Origin: Candidatus Melainabacteria bacterium
GTDB lineage: Bacteria; Cyanobacteriota; Vampirovibrionia; Obscuribacterales; Obscuribacteraceae
Direction: 5' to 3'
Length of the DNA stretch: 64,000 bases
NCBI GenBank assembly: GCA_016716405.1
Contig: JADJWK010000001.1
Span: forward strand, 1,178,001 to 1,242,000
Positions 52,071 to 59,425 of the stretch are shown piece after piece; position 1 is the stretch's first letter; each line of letters begins with the position of its first letter. The notes under the pieces are model-generated. The model did not search any database, was not told the origin of the DNA, and worked only from the letters and a program-made list of their open reading frames with translations. The translations under genes were made by a program, and so were the position numbers.

Positions 52071-52230
52071 CGAGAAAGCAGCAGGCGGATCTGGAAAGCA
52101 GCAGGCGGATCTGGAAAGCAGCAGGCGGATCTGGAAAGCAGCAGGCAGGTCTGGAAAGCAGCAGGCGGGTCTGGAAAGCAGCAGGCGGGTCTGGAAAGCA
52201 GCAGGCAGGTCTGGAAAGCAGCAGGCGGGG
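52071..52230. repeat. 20-base minisatellite, eight copies
   Basis: Eight head-to-tail copies of CTGGAAAGCAGCAGGCGGAT with small changes (GGGT, AGGT in place of GGAT), with no spacers. It starts 35 bases after the M20 stop codon. Copy number is likely to vary by slippage. It is not a CRISPR array because there are no unique spacers. Confidence 0.9.
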
Positions 52231-52258
52231 CGGCGAGGCGAGCGGGTTCCGGAAAAGG

Positions 52259-52292
52259 TCAGGCACCCGGTCGACGATTACCGGATGCCTGA
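52259..52292. terminator. Bidirectional hairpin terminator
   Basis: TCAGGCACCCGGT (52259-52271) and ACCGGATGCCTGA (52280-52292) pair over 13 bases with one mismatch and an 8-base loop, between convergent genes. T-runs are weak on both sides. Confidence 0.6.
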
Positions 52293-52340
52293 TATTTGGT
52301 CGGGGAGTGAAAACCAGATTACTTGATGCTTGATTGTTTT

Positions 52341-52414
52341 TAGAAGACTTTCTTGATTGCTTTTCGAGATTTCTCCTTAGAAGACTTGCTTGATTGCTTT
52401 TCGAGATTTCTCCC
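52341..52414. repeat. 37-base tandem duplication
   Basis: Two adjacent 37-base copies beginning TAGAAGACTT (52341-52377 and 52378-52414) differ at only two positions. They lie just past the stop codon of the minus-strand gene. Confidence 0.75.
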
Positions 52415-52418
52415 TGAT

Positions 52419-53597
52419 TTATGCCGCCACGATCATATCGGCGGTCTCAACTGCGGTTGCCGGCTCATGATGCTCTTTGCGGTGCACCGCCAGGAAGTCC
52501 AGAGCCTGCTCGTACGAGATGTCACCGGACTGGATCTTGCGCAGGCAACTGAGACCATCGCGGGACTGGACAGCCGTCACGACTCCACGAGTGATGAGGG
52601 CTTCCGCTACTGTCTGCTCGAAGTCCACGATCTGGGCAGCGGTGTCGCGCAGGAGGCGCTCTTCGATGACACCGGCGGCTCGCAGGAGTGTGACGATCTG
52701 ATCGAGAACGTCGAGCTCGGCGAGGATCTGCTCCAGGGGCACTTTCAAGGTGCTGACCAGTTTGAGCAGGCGGACCGCCCTTGCTCTGGTGAACATGGGC
52801 GTGGTGGCGAACATCCCCTGGATCTGGATGACGGCTTCTACCACCAGCAGCGGTGCCAGGTTGTATTCGATCAGGAGTTTGCCGTAATTGGTATCGTTTT
52901 CGGTGCCGAGCTCGGTGATCACCAGGCTGTCCTGATAGCTGATCAGTCCTGCATCGACGAGGAGCTCGCCCATGCGGGGATGCTTGTTGTCATTCCTGGG
53001 AATGTAGCCGATCTCGTTGAGGGCCTTCTCCAGGGGGGTCTTGTCGCTGTGCATGGACTGCAGCACGCGCACCGAATCCAGGAAAGTTATACGGGAGTCG
53101 CGCAAGAGTATCTGCAGGTTCAGACATACCAGATGAAGCTGCTCGGTGAGGAGGTCGAGGGAGACGAGAGCGCGTCCGATGGGCAGACCGGTGCTCTGCG
53201 AATGCTTGATGGCGCAGCGCAGCCCGCTCTCGTCCACGACTCCTGCTGCCAGCACCAGTTTGCCCAGCCGGCTGAGGGGACCGAGGCTGCGGCCGATGCC
53301 GTTCAGTTTGTAAGCTTCATCGATTGATACTTGATGGACATGGGAAAAACGAAGGAGCTCGCGCGCCAGCTTGGCGTCGATCGAGCCGTCGCGTATAGAG
53401 CTCTGGGTCTGCACGGCGCAGTTGATATCCAGATCGCTGACATGACCTGACATGACCAGGACGCGGCCGATTGGCATGGCCGCCCGTTTGGCGATGGAGA
53501 GACCGTGGGTGAGAACATCCGGGGAGATGATACCGGCCTCGAGCAGAAGCTCGCCGAGGCGGTAGCGTATGGACGTACAGCGTTTCGCAAAGCGCAT
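52419..53597 (-). CDS. GspE-N/MshEN-like repeat protein, paralogue of the 46.5 kb gene
   Basis: The same repeat unit as in the 46.5 kb gene is seen at least three times: RYRLGELLLEAGIISPDVLTHGLSIAKRAAMPIGRVL, SRLGKLVLAAGVVDESGLRCAIKHSQSTGLPIGRAL and RMGELLVDAGLISYQDSLVITELG, with a fourth, eroded copy before the C-terminus. Again there is no ATPase domain and no signal peptide. It is more diverged than the other copy; one repeat (LLVVEAVIQIQGMFATTPMFTRARAVRLLKLV) has lost the LPIGR motif. It could bind c-di-GMP or act as an adaptor; this is inference from the fold family. Confidence 0.78.
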   Translation of the reverse strand: MRFAKRCTSIRYRLGELLLEAGIISPDVLTHGLSIAKRAAMPIGRVLVMSGHVSDLDINCAVQTQSSIRDGSIDAKLARELLRFSHVHQVSIDEAYKLNGIGRSLGPLSRLGKLVLAAGVVDESGLRCAIKHSQSTGLPIGRALVSLDLLTEQLHLVCLNLQILLRDSRITFLDSVRVLQSMHSDKTPLEKALNEIGYIPRNDNKHPRMGELLVDAGLISYQDSLVITELGTENDTNYGKLLIEYNLAPLLVVEAVIQIQGMFATTPMFTRARAVRLLKLVSTLKVPLEQILAELDVLDQIVTLLRAAGVIEERLLRDTAAQIVDFEQTVAEALITRGVVTAVQSRDGLSCLRKIQSGDISYEQALDFLAVHRKEHHEPATAVETADMIVAA

Positions 53598-53838
53598 GAG
53601 ATACTCCTTTGCAGAAAGTAGTAAGTAGACCCGCTTCCGTCAGGCAAAGCCTGCAGGCCGAAAAAGTAGCCTGGAGTCCGGATATCGGATCATCAGCCAG
53701 AACACGTACAGGCAAAAGAAAAATGCCTGTGGGGCCCTGTTGGCTGTTCTAGATTGTTAGTAAGGTTGTTAAATCAAAAACTGGGGAAAGCCCCCGTGTT
53801 GAGATACTAATTCCGTCCCGGGGATATGTCAAGCGCAT

Positions 53839-55560
53839 TTAATCTTGCTCGATGGCGAAGATCCATTGCTCCGCGCGCAGCAGCTCGACTACAATCTCGC
53901 GGATTTTCTCGGCGAAGAGAAACTGCTTCAGCTCTAGCTCGGTGAGAGACTCCAGATCGAGACTGCCGTCCTCATTGCGCTCCGGATACTTGAGAGGGCA
54001 GTTCCAGAAGGGCAGCTTGCCGGGACCGGGCTCGTCGAAATCGCTGATTTTCGGATTAAAAGGTATATTCTTATGAGTTTTATACCAGTCATCCATTATG
54101 GTGCCAACGCGTACCAGGGCGCGCTCCACCTGCGTGCTGCCGTGGTCCGAGAGCGCGCAGGCGTCGGCGGTGTAGAGCTCAGGGTGCTTGGCGTGGGCGC
54201 GGTCGATGGCGATTTCGATGGCCGTGTGCCCGCAGAAGGTGTCGGGCTTCGGGCCCACGGTGATGCCGTTGAACAGCTCCACCATGACGGTTATGACCCG
54301 CTCCACCGCTGTCTTGGTGCGGCGCAGTCCCTTGAGGGCCAGTCCCTGCACCTCCGGGCGGATCACTTTGAATGAGTCGGCGAAACTCTGGACCGCGGAC
54401 TCGAGGGAATGGTGGATGGTCGGATCCTCGAAGATGCTTTCGGTATCGGGTCCGCGCAGCAGGGCGATTTTGGCGAAGCCTTCCGGGTGGTTGTAATTGA
54501 TCGAATGATCGCCGGCGATAACCGCGTGGGCTATCCGGGCGTCGGGGTTCGACGGATGGGGCACATACCACTCTTCGATGCCGATTGTTTTCAGAAGAGT
54601 ACGCTCGCTCTCGTGGAAGTCGATGAGGTTTTTCGCTTCATTGAGATGGGCAATATTGAACGGGTCTTTGATTTTCTGATAGATACCGTATATGGTGCGA
54701 GGCTTTATCCCGGAGTTGCTCGGGCCCTCGGGATCGAAGCGCTTGAGCCGATGCTTGTGGTGCAGCATGATCGCGACCACCGTCGCCATGAATTCGGGCG
54801 GGGCGATCTGGTGCTCTTTGGTGGCTCGCTCGATGCGCTCGATGCTCTTGCGGACGCTGCTCTTGCCGGCGTCGAGGAAATAAGACAGTACCATCACCGC
54901 TGCCTGGGCGCCGTGGACGTTGTGGATGATGAAATTGCCCCGGCTCTTGATGGCGTCCGAAAAGATCGAGGCGATCAGAGCGTCTCTCGTCTCCTTCGGA
55001 GTGAGCTTGAGAATCTTGGCGGCATCATAGACCTGGTCTAGCTCGGCTCTGGTGTGCTTCCAGTTCATGTTCCACTGGTAGCCGCGCTGGGTCTCGTTCT
55101 GCTCGAGGACCCAGAACATCCGGCGAACCATGGCAAGGCAGTTCCAGACCAGCTCTTTGTCCTCGCGGCTGAGAAAGTCGTCCGAGTCGATCTTCTCGAA
55201 AACATTGGCGGCTGTGCCGTCCTTGAGAATGACCGGCACATCGACGAGGTCGGCAAATAGCTCCGATCGCAGCCTTTCGAGATTCTCCGGTTCCGGGAGC
55301 CTGTCTTTCCAGAGGAAATTGTTGGTGAGCCGATTGAGATAGTCCGTGAGCTCCAGGCTGCCCTGAGGAAAGGTGCCGGATTGTGTCGACGATTGTGTCG
55401 AGGATTGTGTCGAGGTCGCCGCAGATTGTGTCGATTGCTGTGTCGAGGCTTGAGCCGATGGCGCCGCCAGGGCGCCCTGTGTCCCGGCGCCGCCGGCTGA
55501 GGCAGCGTCTCTGCGCAGATTGACCCTCGAGGGGGATTTCTTCTTTCTGGACTCGGACAT
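53839..55560 (-). CDS. Large conserved-looking protein of unknown function, HD-like histidines
   Basis: I do not recognise this 573-residue protein. The first 65 residues are low-complexity with a run of STQS repeats, probably disordered. The rest is globular and helical, with no signal peptide or TM helix. Histidine/aspartate clusters FIIHNVHGAQAA, IMLHHKHRLKRFD, VIAGDHSINYNHPEG and IEDPTIHH-like FEDPTIHHSLES are spaced as in HD-superfamily metal-dependent phosphohydrolases, and a later ALSDHGSTQVERAL adds another. HD activity is therefore a guess worth testing and not an assignment. It stands alone. Confidence 0.75.
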   Translation of the reverse strand: MSESRKKKSPSRVNLRRDAASAGGAGTQGALAAPSAQASTQQSTQSAATSTQSSTQSSTQSGTFPQGSLELTDYLNRLTNNFLWKDRLPEPENLERLRSELFADLVDVPVILKDGTAANVFEKIDSDDFLSREDKELVWNCLAMVRRMFWVLEQNETQRGYQWNMNWKHTRAELDQVYDAAKILKLTPKETRDALIASIFSDAIKSRGNFIIHNVHGAQAAVMVLSYFLDAGKSSVRKSIERIERATKEHQIAPPEFMATVVAIMLHHKHRLKRFDPEGPSNSGIKPRTIYGIYQKIKDPFNIAHLNEAKNLIDFHESERTLLKTIGIEEWYVPHPSNPDARIAHAVIAGDHSINYNHPEGFAKIALLRGPDTESIFEDPTIHHSLESAVQSFADSFKVIRPEVQGLALKGLRRTKTAVERVITVMVELFNGITVGPKPDTFCGHTAIEIAIDRAHAKHPELYTADACALSDHGSTQVERALVRVGTIMDDWYKTHKNIPFNPKISDFDEPGPGKLPFWNCPLKYPERNEDGSLDLESLTELELKQFLFAEKIREIVVELLRAEQWIFAIEQD

Positions 55561-55844
55561 TATTTCGAGGCAGTCGTCTCACAACCGCATTGGCTTAGAA
55601 CCATTCAATAATGGCTTTCAAGGGATATTCCCTGATTGATTTTCCCTCAATCGTTACCTCCTTGATCATAAGCCTTTCTCATACTCCAGATACAGTCTGG
55701 GACGCGTCTTCCGGTGCTCCTCCCCGAAACGGGTTCGGCTTGCGGGGCCTCGGACGCCTGAATTTGCCTTCATCACCCTGGAAATCCCGAGTCCATCGGG
55801 TTTAGAATCATGGCTCATGCTCAAATGATCGAGGTTGTAAAGCG

Positions 55845-56678
55845 ATGAAGGGATATCTGGCGGTAGCACTGGCGCTCACTTTCACTCTGGGCGCTCCGGT
55901 CCTGGCAGCCGACGGCGGCAACGAAGACAAAGGTGCCAGGAGCGCTCCGCTTGCCGCAGGCGACAAGACGGCAGCCTCCGGCAAGTCCGCCGAAGCCGGA
56001 AAAGCCGCTGAGTCCGGCAAGAAGTCCACAGCTAAGAAAGCCGATGCCGGCAAGGCCAAGAAGAAAGTCGTCATTCCCGAGCAGAAGATGCCCGATCATT
56101 TCAAGGAGGGTCTCCTGTACCAGAGCATGAACATGGTCGGCCAGGCGATTCCGGAGTACGAAAAAGCTCTGAAAGCCGATCCGAAGTTCGTATCTTCATA
56201 CAACAATCTCGCTCAGTGTCTTATCACTCGCGACGAGAAAGGCGATCGCCAGCGGGCTCTCGAGCTTCTGAACAAAGCAATCGAGCTGGAGCCCGACAAC
56301 ATCGGCTGCTATCACGGTAAGGCCCTGCTCAATGAGTCTGAGAAGAACTTCAAAGCAGCCGAGACCAACTATCGCAAGATCCTCGAGATTCAGCCCCTCA
56401 ATCTGGCGGCGGTGCAAAACCTCTCGGAGTTGCTTTATCGCGAAGGCAAGAAGAAAGAAGCGCGCCAGGTCCTGGAAGATGTCCTGGCTCAGAACCCGCC
56501 TGAAGAGCACGAGAAGATCTACAAAGAAGCGCTATCCAACCTGGATAATCCCGGCAAAGCCAAAGGCAAGAACACTGGCTCCGGCTCGAAGAAGAGCTCC
56601 AGCGAATCCGGCAAATCCAGCCAATCTGGCAAGTCCGGTAAGTCCAGCAAGTCCTCTGGCGGCAAATCTGCCAAGTAG
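55845..56678 (+). CDS. Exported TPR protein with Lys/Ala- and Ser/Lys/Gly-rich ends
   Basis: A signal peptide (MKGYLAVALALTFTLGAPVLAA) is followed by a Lys/Ala/Gly-rich linker (about 25-78), four TPRs (about 85-225: HFKEGLLYQSMNMVGQAIPEYEKALKADPKF, SSYNNLAQCLITRDEKGDRQRALELLNKAIELEPDN, GCYHGKALLNESEKNFKAAETNYRKILEIQPLN, AVQNLSELLYREGKKKEARQVLEDVLAQNP) and a Ser/Lys/Gly-rich tail of about 45 residues built of SGKSS-like units. The two basic low-complexity ends could bind anionic surface polymers. The TPR partner is unknown. Confidence 0.82.
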   Translation: MKGYLAVALALTFTLGAPVLAADGGNEDKGARSAPLAAGDKTAASGKSAEAGKAAESGKKSTAKKADAGKAKKKVVIPEQKMPDHFKEGLLYQSMNMVGQAIPEYEKALKADPKFVSSYNNLAQCLITRDEKGDRQRALELLNKAIELEPDNIGCYHGKALLNESEKNFKAAETNYRKILEIQPLNLAAVQNLSELLYREGKKKEARQVLEDVLAQNPPEEHEKIYKEALSNLDNPGKAKGKNTGSGSKKSSSESGKSSQSGKSGKSSKSSGGKSAK

Positions 56679-56696
56679 ACATCGAGCGGCGGGGGC

Positions 56697-58286
56697 TCAG
56701 GATCTGGGGACGGTGCTGGGGTTGCCGTCGCGCATGCTGCGATATTCGGGGGAGAGGATCTCGATGTCGGCTTCTCTGAAGACGTCCTGGATGTTCTGGT
56801 GCAGCTTCGAGTAGGAGATCGCCATGATACCGGCGTTCTGGGTGTAAGCATTGAGCTGGTAGGCGACATGGTGATCGTTGAGGCTTGTTTGCAGGACGAA
56901 GGGCTCGGGCTCCGATGCGATGTCGTCGGTGCGGCGGGCAGCTTCGATGAGGAGCTCGTGGGCCTTGCGCCAGGGGACGTCGTAGCCGAGAGTGACTTCG
57001 GTGTGGAGGATCAAGCCGGGGCTGGTGCCCGAGGCGCTGTAGTTGATGATGTGGCTGCCCAGGACCATGCCGTTGGGGATGGTGATGTATTCCTGCTTGA
57101 TGGTGCGCACCCGGGTGGCAAGCAAGGAGCGTTGCACGACATCACCAACGGTATCAGCAATTTTTACCCGATCGTTGAGTCTGAAGGCTCCGGTATAGGT
57201 GAGGAAGACACCCGATATGATGTGCGCCACCGCCCCGGACGAGCCGAGCGAGACGAGGACGCCGAGAAAGATTGCTACTTGCTGGAAAGCCGGTGAGCCG
57301 GAGCCGGGCAGGTACGGAAAGGCCAGCATGGCGGCGAAGACCGCGATCAAGAACTTGAGAATATTGGCAGTCGGTCCTACCCATTCAGGCTCGAACCCGG
57401 GAAGCGAGAGGGTTCCCGACTCCATCTGGGCGGCGAGGAATTTGACGAATTTCAGCACATAGCGAGTGAGAAGAATAATGACGACCAGGAAAAAGAGATT
57501 GGGGACATAGCCCAGAATCGCCGGGACGACGACATTGGCGGCAGCATTATAGATCTGGTCTTTGAGCTCTCTTGCCAGGTGCTCGGTTTGCGGGAACAGC
57601 CCGAGAGCGGTGATCAGATAGGAGATGACCAGGAGCCAGACGATAATTGAGCGAGCGAGTTTGACTATGCCGACGAGAATCGCGTATATCGTCTCTTCGC
57701 GCAGAAGCTCCAGCTCCTGGAGTCTTATGGTCCGGATGTATTTGCCGCGCCAGCGATTGAGAGTGTTGCGCATTTTGCCGGCGATGAAGAATGTGACGAG
57801 CAGGGTCACGATCAGTCCGCCGGTGGCGATGCCTGTGTTGATCAGGCTGGCCATGAGATTCTCCGGGGCGTGCTCGCGCTGGATGCGGCCGGTCAGGCTT
57901 GTTTTGATCCGCTCGGCATAGGTAGCTGCGAGTTTCTGTCTGGTTACCCCGGCGAGATTGGCGTCGCCTTCGGTGACGGTCATTATGTGATGGTCGCCGA
58001 GAACAATCTGGGTACAGCCGTCTTGCTCGACGGTTGCTATTGTCGATGGACTGGCCTTCGAGTCCTCGGCGAGCCGCTTGATCGTGGTGCACACGCGCTC
58101 TGCCCGGGAGCGGGCGCTAATGGGACCGAGGCTCGACTCGATGGAAAAAAGACGATTGCCGTCGAGACTGACCACACCGTAGCTCGTCTCGTCGGCGGGC
58201 GGCTGGCTTTCCTGCGCGATACCCATCAGGGGAGCGAGGAGCAGAATCGCTGCTGTCAGAAGAAATAATTGCGCGGATCTTCTCAT
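56697..58286 (-). CDS. MscS-family mechanosensitive channel
   Basis: This is a larger MscS-like channel. Signal peptide at 1-24; a periplasmic domain of about 120 residues; several TM helices (about 150-360); the pore-lining helix region FLGVLVSLGSSGAVAHIISGVFLTYTGAF; the beta domain FRLNDRVKIADTVGDVVQRSLLATRVRTIKQEYITIPNGMVLGSHIINYS; and a C-terminal alpha/beta domain. MscS channels open under membrane tension and release solutes on osmotic downshock. The extra periplasmic domain and 529-residue length set it apart from the 286-residue MscS type. Confidence 0.92.
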   Translation of the reverse strand: MRRSAQLFLLTAAILLLAPLMGIAQESQPPADETSYGVVSLDGNRLFSIESSLGPISARSRAERVCTTIKRLAEDSKASPSTIATVEQDGCTQIVLGDHHIMTVTEGDANLAGVTRQKLAATYAERIKTSLTGRIQREHAPENLMASLINTGIATGGLIVTLLVTFFIAGKMRNTLNRWRGKYIRTIRLQELELLREETIYAILVGIVKLARSIIVWLLVISYLITALGLFPQTEHLARELKDQIYNAAANVVVPAILGYVPNLFFLVVIILLTRYVLKFVKFLAAQMESGTLSLPGFEPEWVGPTANILKFLIAVFAAMLAFPYLPGSGSPAFQQVAIFLGVLVSLGSSGAVAHIISGVFLTYTGAFRLNDRVKIADTVGDVVQRSLLATRVRTIKQEYITIPNGMVLGSHIINYSASGTSPGLILHTEVTLGYDVPWRKAHELLIEAARRTDDIASEPEPFVLQTSLNDHHVAYQLNAYTQNAGIMAISYSKLHQNIQDVFREADIEILSPEYRSMRDGNPSTVPRS

Positions 58287-58320
58287 CGGGAGATCTCTCG
58301 AGTGATACCACTATTGATGC

Positions 58321-58348
58321 TTTATATTCCCGGGGCGGTCAGGGACAA
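58321..58348 (-). promoter_or_regulatory. Sigma-70-type promoter of the MscS gene
   Basis: On the minus strand TTGTCC (58348-58343), a 16-base spacer and TATAAA (58326-58321), 35 bases before the ATG. Confidence 0.5.
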
Positions 58349-58449
58349 ACTTTGTCGGCTGCTTTATGAGTCACTGACCGGGAGCATGAGCGGAAAATAA
58401 GCAGCACCCGCGCATTAAGGGGACTTCAGCAAGGTCGTAGAAAGGCGTC

Positions 58450-58914
58450 GTGGAAGTCCGATTTGCTAGAGTAAGACCGATCCTCCTTGCGCTGGGCTGC
58501 CGAATGGAAGAGCGACTGGGCTGCGACATAGAGCATGTTTTCATGACGGTGGTGATCCTTTCGCCGCCGCTTCTGGTCAGCCCGGCTGTGCCCGAGCCCT
58601 GGCGCTGGCTCTGTCTCGCCTGGGCGGCGGTCCTCGGGATCATCGCCATCTCGCCTTATTCTGTTTTGATCACGGACGAGGGCATATCGGTCATCTCGAT
58701 CCGGTCCACTGTCCTCATAAAATGGAAAGATGTGGTGAGAGTCCGATACAACCACAGGCTGCGTCTGATCTCGATCCGCGGCGCCCGGAGCAGCGCGGTG
58801 CTACCCATGGGCTGTTTCATCTACGACCGCTCCCGGGACGACTATTTCATGCTCGTCGAGATCCTCCGGTCGCGACTTGAGCCCGAGCGGATAGATCGCT
58901 CCAGATTGCTGTGA
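58450..58914 (+). CDS. Small membrane protein with PH-like domain
   Basis: Two hydrophobic helices (VFMTVVILSPPLLVSPAV and WRWLCLAWAAVLGIIAISP) precede a beta-rich domain SVLITDEGISVISIRSTVLIKWKDVVRVRYNHRLRLISIRG ending in a helix DDYFMLVEILRSRL. That layout matches bacterial PH-domain membrane proteins (bPH/YdbT-like), whose roles are mostly unknown. The start is GTG 58450; downstream ATG codons at 58504 and 58543 are alternatives. Confidence 0.65.
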   Translation: MEVRFARVRPILLALGCRMEERLGCDIEHVFMTVVILSPPLLVSPAVPEPWRWLCLAWAAVLGIIAISPYSVLITDEGISVISIRSTVLIKWKDVVRVRYNHRLRLISIRGARSSAVLPMGCFIYDRSRDDYFMLVEILRSRLEPERIDRSRLL

Positions 58915-59115
58915 TCCGGCTGTAATCGGGCTCGGTCCGTTAATCGCGACTAATTTAGGTCGATAAATCTTTTCGCTCTGGACCCGGTGGTAAGATCGCC
59001 TCAGCAGCGGATCTTGAGCCGCTGATAAAAAGCAATGCATAAGAGTATGTCCGACCGCGAAGCAGACATTCGTATCTTCTTGCATCGAGCTTGAGCAACA
59101 CCGCCACTGTCATCT

Positions 59116-59403
59116 GTGACGCCGGAGGATATGAAGAATACGATGGACAGACCAGACAAATTCAAGAAAGCCCTGCCTGCTGATTTCGAGAAGCATCGTT
59201 ATCGCACTGCCCTGTTTATCGCCTGCTCGACCTTCGCCAGTGATGCCTTCGAGGCTAGGCAACTCGTCGAGGAGTTCCTGGAAGAAGCCGACATAGTCAT
59301 GGACAACATCCCCCAGGAATTGATGGACCAGCACGACTGTCTATTTTCCATAGAGAACCGCATGGTTCCCATCGGTCCGGTGCAGTCCGAGCGCGCCAGC
59401 TGA
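59116..59403 (+). CDS. Small hypothetical protein upstream of the Ser/Thr kinase
   Basis: This is a 95-residue acidic, helical protein (RPDKFKKALPADFEKHRYRTALFIACSTFASDAFEARQLVEEFLEEADIVMDNIPQELM). I recognise no family. It lies 22 bases before the kinase gene on the same strand, so it may share its transcript and pathway. The start is uncertain: GTG 59116 without SD, ATG 59131 with GGAGG too close, or ATG 59143. Confidence 0.6.
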   Translation: MTPEDMKNTMDRPDKFKKALPADFEKHRYRTALFIACSTFASDAFEARQLVEEFLEEADIVMDNIPQELMDQHDCLFSIENRMVPIGPVQSERAS

Positions 59404-59425
59404 CCAGACGGACATCATAATCGAA

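Larger units (their letters stand above)
52036..52418. other. Repeat-filled gap between convergent genes
   Basis: It consists almost entirely of an eight-copy 20-base tandem repeat, a strong hairpin and a 37-base tandem duplication, each listed separately. No gene is supported. Confidence 0.5.

Noticed and set aside
52071..52230. CRISPR array
   Set aside because: The repeats are contiguous 20-mers with no spacers and there are no cas genes, so it is a minisatellite.
51976..52266. Minus-strand frame of repeated LLLSRPACCFPDPPAAFQ-like units
   Set aside because: It is only the translation of the 20-base minisatellite, with no start context.
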